Positions 20,116 through 28,679 of a DNA stretch of 64,000 bases are shown piece after piece. Made by a program: the position numbers and the translations under genes. The first letter of the stretch is position 1, and each line of letters starts with the position of its first letter. Below the pieces are notes generated by a model. The model did not search any database, was not told where the DNA came from, and saw nothing but the letters and a program-made list of their open reading frames with translations. The DNA comes from Lachnospiraceae bacterium (GTDB lineage: Bacteria > Bacillota > Clostridia > Lachnospirales > Lachnospiraceae), in assembly GCA_902363825.1 (NCBI GenBank), contig CABJBK010000004.1, forward strand, positions 62,001-126,000, given 5' to 3'.

Positions 20116-20796
20116 CTATCTGACTGCTGTCATATAACGATTATATAGCTCTGCTTCCTTCTTCTTCGCCGCATGATAATATTCCCGCACCTTTATATCC
20201 CCGGACAGGATCAGATACTGCTCCTGCTTTAAGATCCCGCTGATCGCGCGGACATCGGGACTCATATAATAAAGCGGATCGTCCCCGTCCTCATTTAAGA
20301 TGCGCAAATATTCCTGTAACACCGGAAAATAGCGTCCCCCCGCTTCTCTGATCCTGCACTTTGCCTCCAAAACATCCGGAACCCTTGCGACATCATGTGC
20401 AAAAAATTTCCCGTTGTCCTCACTGTCCGCTCCATAGCAATGTCCAAACGGCGTACTCCACGCCATTCCCGGCTGATTTGACTGCACGATCCTGTCATGG
20501 TACATCCATTCCAGATCTTCATAGTCAAAACCTGCTTCTTCCAGTACCAGGTACAGTGCCGTATGCGTATCCCATTTCTGACGCGTGATCTGATCGAACG
20601 CCTCCCCGGTCGCCGCCTCATCCTCACACGCACTCACTGAGAGCCAGAAAATATAATTATTGTCCGCCGTCCCGACAATGAGCACTCTGCGATCACGCGT
20701 AAAATAAAGATCGATCTGTCTGTGATCCGGGTTGATCGTGTAGGAAACATTTTGCCGGTTCTTCTGATTTACATAATTTTTAATCATGACACACAT
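20116..20796 (-). CDS. Hypothetical protein
   Basis: A 226-residue soluble protein that I do not recognise. It has no signal peptide or membrane segment and is rich in aromatic and acidic residues. Segments such as IDLYFTRDRRVLIVGTADNNYIFWLSVSA suggest a beta-rich N-terminal half. The C-terminal part is helical and ends KKKEAELYNRYMTAVR. The start is uncertain between codons 1 and 4 (20796 or 20787). It lies 38 bases upstream of the diguanylate cyclase gene on the same strand and may be co-transcribed. Confidence 0.7.
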   Translation of the reverse strand: MCVMIKNYVNQKNRQNVSYTINPDHRQIDLYFTRDRRVLIVGTADNNYIFWLSVSACEDEAATGEAFDQITRQKWDTHTALYLVLEEAGFDYEDLEWMYHDRIVQSNQPGMAWSTPFGHCYGADSEDNGKFFAHDVARVPDVLEAKCRIREAGGRYFPVLQEYLRILNEDGDDPLYYMSPDVRAISGILKQEQYLILSGDIKVREYYHAAKKKEAELYNRYMTAVR

Positions 20797-20882
20797 CCGC
20801 TCTGCCTGTTTTTTTCTATCATATACTTGCTTTTATCATACCACAAATTTGCGTAAAAAGCATCTGCCAGAATCATTTCGGG

Positions 20883-21674
20883 CTAACTCGCGAGGTCACG
20901 CTTCGCATAGATCCGTCCAGAAAAGACCGTCAGCGCAGCAATGACAATTACTCCCAGGACAAATGCCCCACGATCCGGCTGCTCCCTTGAAAAGATTTCC
21001 GTCGCATTCGCATAGGAAAACGGGGAAATAAATTTTACGTCTTCGAGATCCGGTACAACTCTTGCCATGAGATCGTATACATATAAGATTACCGGAATTG
21101 AGATTCCAATGCCTGCCCTGTTCTTTTTACTGACCGCCGAAATCAGGAAACAGATGGACGCAATCTCTGTATTCATCATAAGCTGCAATGCTATAAAACG
21201 GAGGAATTCCCCTGTAATTTCTTTTTCTCCAAGTGCAAGAAAACCAATCTGATAACATCCCGCGCAGAAAATCGTAAAAAGCACAAGACTTGCGATCACC
21301 GCCGCGAATTTTGCAATGATGATCTTCTCCCGCGCAACCGGCAAGGTAAAGGTAAATTCCGCCGTGTGTCCATCTTCCTCTTTCGACAGGATCACCGTTG
21401 CCAGTGTTGCCGCAAACATACTGCTTCCAAGCGCATGTATCGTGCCGATCTCCGTTGCAAAATATCCCTGCAGCGTAGCGATACTCAGTGTATTCATCCC
21501 AAACGCCTCCGAGAAAGCGCCCATCGATGCGAATTTTTCTGCCATTCCAGCCATACTGCCTTCCATACTTTGATATAACAAAATACAGATAAGTCCTATG
21601 CCTCCGACTACTGCCGACCACAGAAGAAGACTTTTTCCTGCTGCTTTCCATTCCATTTTCCAAAATGCATACAT
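20883..21674 (-). CDS. ABC-2 type transporter permease
   Basis: Membrane subunit of an ABC exporter, 263 residues with six predicted membrane helices. The sequence EEDGHTAEFTFTLPVAREKIIIAKF near 110 is the cytoplasmic motif common in ABC-2 permeases of this type. The ATG at 21674 follows AAAGGAGGAAAACTAGT, and the ATPase stop codon lies one base before it, so the two are translationally coupled. Substrate unknown; the surrounding sdpRI and LytTR genes suggest peptide or antimicrobial resistance. Confidence 0.88.
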   Translation of the reverse strand: MYAFWKMEWKAAGKSLLLWSAVVGGIGLICILLYQSMEGSMAGMAEKFASMGAFSEAFGMNTLSIATLQGYFATEIGTIHALGSSMFAATLATVILSKEEDGHTAEFTFTLPVAREKIIIAKFAAVIASLVLFTIFCAGCYQIGFLALGEKEITGEFLRFIALQLMMNTEIASICFLISAVSKKNRAGIGISIPVILYVYDLMARVVPDLEDVKFISPFSYANATEIFSREQPDRGAFVLGVIVIAALTVFSGRIYAKRDLAS

Positions 21675-21675
21675 A

Positions 21676-22509
21676 CTAGTTTTCCTCCTTTTCATAATAA
21701 TGCATAAAGACTTCCTCAATCCCTGGTTCCTCGATCAATATGTCTGAGATATCATGCCCCTCAAGTTCCCTGTAGAGCTTATTTAAGTCATCCTTATAGA
21801 GGAAATCAAGTTTCCTGCCATCCCGCACCATTTTGATCCGCTTGGTCTTTCCCGCCATCAGATGCGTGACCGTATCAGTAACAATCAGCTTTCCCTCTTT
21901 CATGATTGCCACCCTGTCACAATAATTGCGGACTTCGGACAGCACATGTGTGGACAGCATACACATTGCACCCTCAGCAACATAGTCCCGTATCAGCGAA
22001 AAGAACGTATTTTGCATCAGAGGATCCAGTCCGCTGGTCGGCTCATCAAACAAAAGAAGTTTTGGCTTATGCTGCATCGCGCACACGATACTTACCTTTT
22101 TCCGGTTTCCCAGTGACAGCTCACTGATCTTTCTTCTTGTATCGACCTGCAGTTTCTCACAAAGTTTCTCTGCCTCTCTCGCACAGTCCAGTTTCCGCAC
22201 GTCCGCCGCAAATTTGAGTACGTCTTTTATTGTCATCCCCGGATAAAACCATGCTTCACTCGGCATATAGCCAATACATTTTAAAACCTCCTCTCGCTCT
22301 TTTGCCGCGTCATGACCGCAGATAATGATCTCTCCACTATCGTACCGGATAAGCCCGAGCATCGACCGGATCGTTGTGGATTTCCCTGCTCCATTCGGGC
22401 CAAGGAATCCGAAGATCTCTCCCTTTTTCACCTCAAACGACACCTGCTCGATCCCACGGTGTTTCCCATATCTCTTACTTAAATTTTTTACTTCAATGAC
22501 ATTTTTCAT
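21676..22509 (-). CDS. ABC transporter ATPase
   Basis: ATP-binding subunit of 277 residues that pairs with the permease downstream. Walker A GPNGAGKST (about 36-44), the signature LSLGN and Walker B LLLFDEPTSGLDP are all intact, with the H-loop STHVLSE. A C-terminal domain of about 65 residues follows the ATPase core, typical of the drug/bacteriocin exporter family (NatA/BcrA-like). Confidence 0.93.
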   Translation of the reverse strand: MKNVIEVKNLSKRYGKHRGIEQVSFEVKKGEIFGFLGPNGAGKSTTIRSMLGLIRYDSGEIIICGHDAAKEREEVLKCIGYMPSEAWFYPGMTIKDVLKFAADVRKLDCAREAEKLCEKLQVDTRRKISELSLGNRKKVSIVCAMQHKPKLLLFDEPTSGLDPLMQNTFFSLIRDYVAEGAMCMLSTHVLSEVRNYCDRVAIMKEGKLIVTDTVTHLMAGKTKRIKMVRDGRKLDFLYKDDLNKLYRELEGHDISDILIEEPGIEEVFMHYYEKEEN

Positions 22510-22540
22510 TTTTTCTGCCTCCTTTTACATCAAGGATAGC

Positions 22541-22573
22541 AAAAAGAATAGCGGAGACAATACCCGTCCCCGC
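22541..22573 (-). terminator. Possible attenuating hairpin before the ABC genes
   Basis: GCGGGGAC and GTCTCCGC pair (one G-T) and are followed on the minus strand by TATTCTTTTT. It would partly separate the LytTR-DUF3021 pair from the ABC genes. Confidence 0.5.
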
Positions 22574-22602
22574 CAGTGACACTTTTTCCTTCTTAACCCG
22601 CA

Positions 22603-23061
22603 CTATTTTTCTTTTTTTGATCTCGCTTTAAACATCTCAAGATCCGAATTTAAAATCTTATCGTCAATTTTTCTCCTGCATTTGTAGATCAGATATACAC
22701 ACAAATACAAAAAGATCATATAAGAGGCAAATCCGACCGTCACATAAATATTTCTGTCAAACCACCGGCATATATATGACACCACCGCATAAATTCCGGT
22801 GCATACCGCGATCCCTGCCGCCTCCTTTTTTCCAATAGTATCCGCTTCATCAAAATTCCAGAGCAGATAAACCTGAAGATAGCCGACCAGATAAGCAAGA
22901 CCGATCATCTCCGCCATATGTATCATATCCGCAACTGTTTTGCCAAGGCATAACCGGTACATACAGTAGAAAAATAAAATCGCGAAAAAGTACAGACATG
23001 CCTTAAATTCAATTCCAATCTCTTTGGTAAGATACCGCTCCCATAACGATGGTCTTTTCAT
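22603..23061 (-). CDS. DUF3021 family membrane protein
   Basis: Small membrane protein of 152 residues with four hydrophobic segments (about 20-40, 50-70, 80-97, 105-125) and a basic tail. Proteins of this family are usually encoded right after a LytTR regulator, as here: the start codon overlaps the regulator stop by four bases. It is thought to restrain or sense for the LytTR partner, but its mechanism is not known. Confidence 0.85.
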   Translation of the reverse strand: MKRPSLWERYLTKEIGIEFKACLYFFAILFFYCMYRLCLGKTVADMIHMAEMIGLAYLVGYLQVYLLWNFDEADTIGKKEAAGIAVCTGIYAVVSYICRWFDRNIYVTVGFASYMIFLYLCVYLIYKCRRKIDDKILNSDLEMFKARSKKEK

Positions 23062-23501
23062 GCCCGCTCTCCTTTCAAAAGTCTTCGAAAATCTGATGCG
23101 TAGGTGCGTGAAATGATAATGTGTTCTCCACTCACCAGCGTTGCATCGATCCTGTTCGAAGGCATACTCTTCAGTTTCTCAACCTTATTCACATTTACGA
23201 TCATTGACTTGCTGCACCTGAAATAACTCTCGTCATCCAGGATCAGCTCTGCCGTAGCCAGGGAAACATCTAATTGAATCACCTTGTCCATCGTACAGGC
23301 GAATGTTTTCTCATCTACTTTTTCGATATACAAAATCTCCTGAGGCGAAAAAATAATGGTTTCCCCCTCCGACTTTCCCACCAGCTTTTTCTGATGCTTT
23401 TCCATGAATGCCAGCACGGCTTCCACTTCTGCATTGATCTGTTTATAATTTAAAATTAATTCATCATCTCCGCTGCGGATCTGATTCACCGTATAACGCA
23501 T
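23058..23501 (-). CDS. LytTR family DNA-binding regulator
   Basis: A 147-residue protein without a receiver domain. The LytTR domain spans about 45-145 (IIFSPQEILYIEKVDEKTFACT, FRCSKSMIVNVNKVEKLKSMPSNRIDATL, IISRTYASDFRRLL). Such stand-alone LytTR proteins work with a DUF3021 membrane partner. It is followed by that partner and by an ABC exporter, which it may control. Confidence 0.92.
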   Translation of the reverse strand: MRYTVNQIRSGDDELILNYKQINAEVEAVLAFMEKHQKKLVGKSEGETIIFSPQEILYIEKVDEKTFACTMDKVIQLDVSLATAELILDDESYFRCSKSMIVNVNKVEKLKSMPSNRIDATLVSGEHIIISRTYASDFRRLLKGERA

Positions 23502-23545
23502 TCAACCGCTCCTTGTAACATATCTGTGCCTGAGATAGACGCTCA

Positions 23546-24205
23546 TTAAATTCCTTTGTACTTGTACAGCCAGAAAGAATACAAAACACTGCCCAGACCT
23601 GCCACAATGATCACGCCAACGATCACGATCAGCGTTGCCTCATTTCCGACCACGGACTCCAGGAAAGCTGCGCAGATCGAAATGATCCCCGCTGCAACAA
23701 ATAATCTTCCCGCCATCCGGTGCGTAAGCGTCCAGTTCCTCTCACTATTCAATGTCCACGGCACCTTTATGCCAACCGTGTAATTCTGCCCCAGTTTTGG
23801 TATATAGTTTCCCAGTAAGATCCACAGAACCCCAAGCATCACATAAATAACCGTGGTAATGTCGATATTTCCACCAAGCGCAATGATATAAGTACATCCA
23901 TTCACCTGAATGGAAACAGCCGGAATGATCCACAAAGTCACTGCCATTGGTTTCGGATGCATCTGCTTTTTCCTCGGATCCATGCAGATCCACAGGATCA
24001 GCACGCATTGTATGACCGCCAGAAACACGGGCCACAGAACTACTGCTTCCAACTTTGCCCCAAATCTGTCCGCCTGTCCATCGATTCCCCAGTGTACGGG
24101 GATCTGCTCCGGAAGCCGGCTCCACAAGACTATTCCAATCAATAATGGAAGTAATGTGGCAAACACCGTTACCATAAAAAGTCCTCTCTGCTTTTTCATT
24201 TTCAT
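23546..24205 (-). CDS. sdpI: SdpI family membrane protein (DUF1648)
   Basis: Integral membrane protein of about 219 residues with five or six helices. DUF1648 (RLPEQIPVHWGIDGQADRFG, about 28-50) is followed by the SdpI domain with YTVGIKVPWTLNSERNWTLTHRMAGRLF near 150. In Bacillus subtilis SdpI protects against the SdpC toxin and passes the signal to SdpR. Here the start codon overlaps the sdpR stop (ATGA), so the two are coupled. No sdpC-like toxin gene is visible in the window. Confidence 0.88.
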   Translation of the reverse strand: MKMKKQRGLFMVTVFATLLPLLIGIVLWSRLPEQIPVHWGIDGQADRFGAKLEAVVLWPVFLAVIQCVLILWICMDPRKKQMHPKPMAVTLWIIPAVSIQVNGCTYIIALGGNIDITTVIYVMLGVLWILLGNYIPKLGQNYTVGIKVPWTLNSERNWTLTHRMAGRLFVAAGIISICAAFLESVVGNEATLIVIVGVIIVAGLGSVLYSFWLYKYKGI

Positions 24206-24474
24206 GCATCTCCTTTTAAATCTGACAGCCATACCATCAATTCTTCTACCACGCTAAGGTTCAGCTCGTAATAAATAAAGTTCTTATGCCGCGTCTCCCG
24301 AATCAGATCTGCGTTTTTTAATATTTTTAAGTGATACGACACGGTTGCCTGTGTCATGTCAAATTTTCCGGCGATTTCTCCCGCCGAAAGCGTCGATCCC
24401 TTTAACATCTCGAGGATTTCTCTCCTGACCGGGTCTGATAACGCTTTAAAAGTATCTGCAAACGCCAAAGACAT
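24202..24474 (-). CDS. sdpR: ArsR family repressor, SdpR-like
   Basis: Small winged-helix repressor of 90 residues. It shows the SdpR/ArsR pattern FADTFKALSDPVRREILEML, recognition helix region DMTQATVSYHLKILKNADLI and the wing TRHKNFIYYEL. No metal-binding cysteines are present, as in SdpR. Two tandem palindromes at its promoter are likely autorepression sites. Confidence 0.9.
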   Translation of the reverse strand: MSLAFADTFKALSDPVRREILEMLKGSTLSAGEIAGKFDMTQATVSYHLKILKNADLIRETRHKNFIYYELNLSVVEELMVWLSDLKGDA

Positions 24475-24499
24475 CCCTCCTGATCCTATAGGTTGTTAT

Positions 24500-24531
24500 T
24501 TAGAAAATTTTCTAATTAGAAGTTTTTCTAA
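24500..24531. promoter_or_regulatory. Two tandem palindromic operators of sdpRI
   Basis: TTAGAAAATTTTCTAA (24500-24515) is a perfect palindrome. The adjacent TTAGAAGTTTTTCTAA (24516-24531) has the same arms. They abut the -10 box, where a repressor would block transcription; the SdpR-like protein is the likely ligand. Confidence 0.82.
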
Positions 24532-24560
24532 ATTATAGTTCATTTGAAGAATGATGTCAA
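24532..24560 (-). promoter_or_regulatory. Consensus promoter of sdpRI
   Basis: Minus strand TTGACA (24555-24560), 17-base spacer, TATAAT (24532-24537). Confidence 0.9.
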
Positions 24561-24615
24561 TAAATTGTGAAATGCAGGATCATGACTTTTTTTCTGTCGG
24601 TTATAAAAATAGTTG

Positions 24616-24651
24616 CAAAAAGGCTTCCAGGAAAATTCCTGAAAGCCTTTT
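24616..24651 (-). terminator. Terminator behind the tuf 3' fragment
   Basis: AAGGCTTTCAGGA and TCCTGGAAGCCTT form a long stem followed on the minus strand by TTTTTGC. It lies about 30 bases after the stop codon of the tuf fragment and may be the ancestral tuf terminator. Confidence 0.8.
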
Positions 24652-24682
24652 CTAATATTAACCTATTGAACGATCAACAAGT

Positions 24683-24737
24683 AATTATTCGATAACAGTA
24701 GCAACACGGCCTGATCCTACAGTACATCCACCTTCGC
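24683..24737 (-). pseudogene. Duplicated 3' end of tuf (direct repeat with 29868-29922)
   Basis: These 55 bases match the end of the intact tuf gene at 29868-29922 with only two differences. On the minus strand they encode [20 protein letters not shown], against [20 protein letters not shown] in EF-Tu. No similarity to tuf continues beyond 24737. The two copies bracket the AT-rich restriction-modification genes, as a target-site repeat would. Confidence 0.92.
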
Positions 24738-24824
24738 AATATCAGACCAGTGTATTGCGGCGTACAAATGGTGATTTTTAGAATTAGGGAAATTTATTAT
24801 CCTAGTGTTATCACAATATTTCAA

Positions 24825-26594
24825 TTATTTTAATGATCGCACTTTTTCTTCTGCTATTTTTCTTCCAAGTATATCTTTGTAATATATATATGCCAATTTT
24901 TCTGCTCTATCCCGTATCTTTTTTTCCAACCAAATATCATTTTCTTTAATAAATCTTTGGATCCAATCATATTTAGATTTTCTATAGTAACACAATTTAT
25001 CTAGATAATCCTTTTCATCTGCTTCACGATTCAATTCTCTTTCCAATAAAATTAAATTTCCGATATTTAATGCATTTTCTCCAGTAGTTTCAGGTACAAT
25101 ATGCTCAATACTTCCATCATCTTCAAATATTTCTTTTTGACTAAAAAAGCAGTTTAATTTGTATACTACATATTTAGTCTTTATATTTATTGGCAAATCC
25201 TTTTTGGAATAAATTAATTCTCCAAATCCTGCTTTAAATAAATTATATTTAGGATATAATTTTTCAAGAGGAACAATAAGTTTTTCCTCAATCACTTTAC
25301 TTGTTTCTTGTTTATTGGTACATTTTCGCAAAGCAATAGCAAATCTAGAATATATTGCTTCCAAATTGTTAGTTCTCATAGAACAAATTGCTGTAAATGC
25401 AAAATGAAAGTTCTCCATAGTTATTATTGCTTTTTTAAACTGCTCTGTTGATATCAAATTTCGCTCTTTAACATCATAAAGTGCAAGTAATGCAATCCTA
25501 GTTTGAACAACATTAAATGTTTTATTCATAGTAGATAGTGATTGTACCAACCATAGATATTCTTTTCGATTATTATAATCCTCTCTGCTCGGATTGATTA
25601 TTTTGACATAAATTTTAGCATTATTAACAAGATCTCTTAAAAATGCTTTATATTTTTCTTTATTCTTTGTTATTGTCCTATTGAAATCATCATATAACAC
25701 GCTTGCATTACAACGTTTATACTTAGATATCCAATAATGCCTAAAAAAAGTAGCCATACCAACAGTTTCTGTTTCAGAATTCAATAATTTCTTTATCTCA
25801 TTCCAGCTTTCATCTGCAAATGTTGCATCAACTCCGTCTTTCAACTCCTCAAATATTTTATTTTTTATCAAATCAATGTATGCCAATCGTTTTCCTTTTG
25901 CATTCAATATCGCAAATATTTTATTTGCCTGATCTTTATCTGCTGCAGCAATTGATATAAAGGTACATCCTAAAACTTGATCACGTAATGCTTTCAAAAT
26001 TTCAATATAAGAAAATGATTGAACTATATCATCTCCCATACGCTTTTTGAGGAGTTTTTTTAAGGCATTTTCTGATGTTTGCTGAAAAAAATATTCATAT
26101 GTCTCTTTTATACAATTTTCTTCTTCCGTATTTGGAAATGCATCTATGGTTTTTTCTCGATCTTGTATATAATAAACAAAATACGGATAACTACTTTTAC
26201 TTTGCAATACACGCACTTCATTTCCGTCATCATCTGTTGTCATTATATAATTAAATAATTGCTTACTGAGCGTGTCTTCTCCCAATTCTCTAAATCGATC
26301 TGAGAGAACAGAAAACAAAATAGTTATAGTTGTTAATCTTTGTTGGCCATCGATTACTTCTATCGGTTTATCTGGCTTTTCTGTAAAATTTCCAACGAAA
26401 AGCATCGTTCCTAAAAAATATTGATCATCTTTTATATTACCTTCAATAACAACAAGATTATTCATCATATCTTCAAAAAACTCTTGATAATTTTTCTTAT
26501 CCCATGAATATTCTCGCTGAAATCTAGGAATAACAAATTGACAGCTAGACTTCAACAAACTTCTTATATTTTTTTCATCTGGTTTGAAATTCAT
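24825..26594 (-). CDS. DUF262/DUF1524 protein, GmrSD-like putative restriction nuclease
   Basis: A 589-residue protein of the kind found in type IV and other defence systems. The N-terminal DUF262 domain (about 15-250) has IPRFQREYSWDKKNYQEFFEDM and the hallmark IDGQQRLTTI, a ParB/Srx-like nucleotide-binding motif. The C-terminal DUF1524 region (about 490-560) has SIEHIVPETT...NIGNLILLERELNREA, matching the His-Asn-Asn arrangement of an HNH nuclease. GAAAGGAAAAACA precedes the ATG. It lies 55 bases after the restriction endonuclease gene on the same strand. It is either a modification-dependent nuclease or an accessory of the R-M system. Confidence 0.85.
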   Translation of the reverse strand: MNFKPDEKNIRSLLKSSCQFVIPRFQREYSWDKKNYQEFFEDMMNNLVVIEGNIKDDQYFLGTMLFVGNFTEKPDKPIEVIDGQQRLTTITILFSVLSDRFRELGEDTLSKQLFNYIMTTDDDGNEVRVLQSKSSYPYFVYYIQDREKTIDAFPNTEEENCIKETYEYFFQQTSENALKKLLKKRMGDDIVQSFSYIEILKALRDQVLGCTFISIAAADKDQANKIFAILNAKGKRLAYIDLIKNKIFEELKDGVDATFADESWNEIKKLLNSETETVGMATFFRHYWISKYKRCNASVLYDDFNRTITKNKEKYKAFLRDLVNNAKIYVKIINPSREDYNNRKEYLWLVQSLSTMNKTFNVVQTRIALLALYDVKERNLISTEQFKKAIITMENFHFAFTAICSMRTNNLEAIYSRFAIALRKCTNKQETSKVIEEKLIVPLEKLYPKYNLFKAGFGELIYSKKDLPINIKTKYVVYKLNCFFSQKEIFEDDGSIEHIVPETTGENALNIGNLILLERELNREADEKDYLDKLCYYRKSKYDWIQRFIKENDIWLEKKIRDRAEKLAYIYYKDILGRKIAEEKVRSLK

Positions 26595-26649
26595 TGTTTT
26601 TCCTTTCTACCAAAACATCTCTTATATTACGCAATATATTTTCTACAAA

Positions 26650-27459
26650 TTATTCTTTTCCATCAAATTCTGCCAGAACATCTCTCCATCTCGTCAAGAC
26701 TTCTTTTCCAACGATAAGCTCATCTATAAGTCCCATATTAAGCGTATCAATAAATCTACACAAATAAGATTTTCCTTGTCCCCAGAAAGTATAATGACTA
26801 TCAATAAACATCACGTGATATACATGCTGACCAGTTCTATCATATATCTCATTAAATTCATAGCCATCAAGTTCTGCTTCATACACAGCATCTGCGACTC
26901 GGCTTCCAAATGATTTAGAATAATAATATTCTTTTATTTCCCACACTATTTTAGGATTATAAATCGATGGATATGCTCCATCGAACCTTCTTGAAGATGC
27001 TCCAATAATCTTTCTATTATTTAACAAATAAACAAGACCTCTTGGATCCGGATTAAATTCTTCATCCCCTCCAAGCATTTCTTCTGCTATCATAGTTATG
27101 ATTGCCGTAAAATAATTTACCTTTTTAATCTCTTTGCGTTGTTTGTTCATAATCAGCTTACATTTATATTTTCCGCTATTCCTCATTTCTTCAAATATCT
27201 GTTTAGCTTCATCAACATCCATCAAATTTTTTTCAATTGTATTATTTAATAAATCTGCCCGCATATTGCAATATAAAACTGCTTTATTAACTCTATCCGG
27301 TGAGACTTCAATATTCTCTTTTTCACAAAGTTTTTCTATTTGTTCTACCGTATAGGTTAAAACGATTCCCTTTTTAGAATACCCCAATTTTTCACTAATA
27401 AATCGTATAAAAAACCAAAACGATTTATCTTCTCGTTTAAATTCCATAAATGCTTTCAT
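26650..27459 (-). CDS. Putative type II restriction endonuclease
   Basis: A 269-residue protein in the endonuclease position of a controller-regulated R-M system. Residues Asp160 (RRFDGAYPS) and Glu174-x-Lys176 (WEIKEYY) form a plausible PD-(D/E)XK active site, followed by the conserved-looking GSRVADAVYEAELDGYE. I do not recognise its specificity. The ATG at 27459 has GAGGTGGAGCAAT upstream and overlaps the end of the controller gene by 23 bases, a typical C-R arrangement that couples translation. The function is inferred from motif and context. Confidence 0.8.
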   Translation of the reverse strand: MKAFMEFKREDKSFWFFIRFISEKLGYSKKGIVLTYTVEQIEKLCEKENIEVSPDRVNKAVLYCNMRADLLNNTIEKNLMDVDEAKQIFEEMRNSGKYKCKLIMNKQRKEIKKVNYFTAIITMIAEEMLGGDEEFNPDPRGLVYLLNNRKIIGASSRRFDGAYPSIYNPKIVWEIKEYYYSKSFGSRVADAVYEAELDGYEFNEIYDRTGQHVYHVMFIDSHYTFWGQGKSYLCRFIDTLNMGLIDELIVGKEVLTRWRDVLAEFDGKE

Positions 27460-27679
27460 ATTGCTCCACCTCAACAAATAATTCCGACTTTTTCACTTGC
27501 AATGCATGCGCAATTTTATCTATATTTTCCAAAGAAACGTTACGCTTACCAAGTTCTACGTCACTTATATATGTCCTATGTAATCCACATAAATCAGCCA
27601 ATTCTTCCTGTGATATTTTTTTATCCTGTCGTATTGTTCTTACAGCTTTTCCATAAGCGGCACGTATTTCTTCCTGCAT
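27437..27679 (-). CDS. R-M controller protein (C protein, XRE-type HTH)
   Basis: Small regulator of 80 residues that times endonuclease expression after the R-M system enters a new cell. The helix-turn-helix is clear: AVRTIRQDKKISQEELADLCGLHRTYISDVELGKRNVSLENIDKIAHAL, as in C.BamHI and C.PvuII relatives. TAGGAGGTGTCAAGCA precedes the ATG. Two C-box half-sites lie in its promoter, which supports autoregulation. Its last codons overlap the endonuclease start. Confidence 0.93.
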   Translation of the reverse strand: MQEEIRAAYGKAVRTIRQDKKISQEELADLCGLHRTYISDVELGKRNVSLENIDKIAHALQVKKSELFVEVEQYESIYGI

Positions 27680-27720
27680 TGCTTGACACCTCCTATTAGT
27701 TAAATTATAATAGTATTGTA

Positions 27721-27746
27721 GACTTTGAGTCTACAGACTATGAGTT
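27721..27746. promoter_or_regulatory. C-boxes between controller and methyltransferase genes
   Basis: GACTTTGAGTC (27721-27731) and GACTATGAGTT (27736-27746) match the GACT-N3-AGTC repeats bound by R-M controller proteins. On the minus strand a TATAAT box lies just downstream, with C-boxes covering its -35 region and no -35 consensus. Activation of the C and R genes and effects on the divergent M gene are expected. Confidence 0.88.
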
Positions 27747-27764
27747 ACATGCGAGGATTGAACA

Positions 27765-28628
27765 ATGTCCAAAGTACCAGCATTATTAAAATGGATAGGG
27801 AATAAGCAACGATTTGCCGAAACCATTATTTCATATATGCCTGAACACTTTAATAATTATTATGAACCTTTTTTAGGTAGCGGTGCTGTGATGGCACAAT
27901 TACTATACCAAAATAGCACAACTAACACTCCTATATTTACTCATTCATATGCCAGTGATATCTTACCGTTTTTAATTGATATTTTTAATATTGTTAAATA
28001 TGATCCACAGCAGATAAAAAATTATTACTCATTGGAAATTGAAGAATATTATAAAAATCCTAATGATAAATATAACGAGATCAGAGATAGATTTAATAGC
28101 AATCATAACGCTCTTGATTTCTGTCTTTTATCACGTACATGCTATTCTGGAATAATACGTTTTCGAAAAGCTGACGGTTATATGTCTACTCCAAAAGGTC
28201 CACATAATCCTATCAAACCAGAAACTTTTTCAAAAAGGGTCGATTTATGGCATGACCTTATAAAAAACTCAACCTTTTCAACTATGTCATTTGAAGAATG
28301 TATGGATAATGCTCAACCTGGTGATGTAGTTTACTGTGATCCCCCATACACCCACAGCCAAAACATTATTTACGGTGCTCAAACTTTCAATATTGAATCT
28401 TTATTCAATAAAATATCTGAATGTAAGGCTAAGGGTGTTTATGTAATGTTATCAATCAACGGTACTCGAGAATCAAATAAAAAAGATATTTCTATCACTC
28501 CACCTGTTGGTTTATTCGAAAGAGAAATCTTTGTAAATTGTGGCACCTCTATGATTGATCGGTTACAAAACGCTGGACAAACCATGCAAAATGAAGTTGT
28601 TCATGATAAACTACTTCTTACCTGGTAA
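27765..28628 (+). CDS. DNA adenine methyltransferase, Dam/D12 class
   Basis: Transfers methyl groups from S-adenosylmethionine to adenine N6 in a short target and protects the host DNA. The 287 residues show the D12 (alpha class) pattern: LLKWIGNKQRFAETI at the start, SAM-binding FLGSGAV near 36, and the catalytic DPPY motif (VVYCDPPYTHS, about 190). It is transcribed divergently from the C and R genes across the C-box region. The target sequence cannot be read from the protein. Confidence 0.92.
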   Translation: MSKVPALLKWIGNKQRFAETIISYMPEHFNNYYEPFLGSGAVMAQLLYQNSTTNTPIFTHSYASDILPFLIDIFNIVKYDPQQIKNYYSLEIEEYYKNPNDKYNEIRDRFNSNHNALDFCLLSRTCYSGIIRFRKADGYMSTPKGPHNPIKPETFSKRVDLWHDLIKNSTFSTMSFEECMDNAQPGDVVYCDPPYTHSQNIIYGAQTFNIESLFNKISECKAKGVYVMLSINGTRESNKKDISITPPVGLFEREIFVNCGTSMIDRLQNAGQTMQNEVVHDKLLLTW

Positions 28629-28644
28629 ATAACTTTTCGCCAGA

Positions 28645-28679
28645 AGAGATACTTAATTCCAATGAAAGTATCTCTTTTT
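28645..28679 (+). terminator. Terminator of the methyltransferase gene
   Basis: AGAGATACTT and AAGTATCTCT form a 10-bp stem followed by TTTTT on the plus strand, just before the convergent second methyltransferase ends. Confidence 0.85.

Noticed and set aside
24738..24824. Further tuf sequence beyond the 55-bp repeat
   Set aside because: Translation on all frames shows no EF-Tu likeness past the EGG residue, so the repeat ends at 24737.
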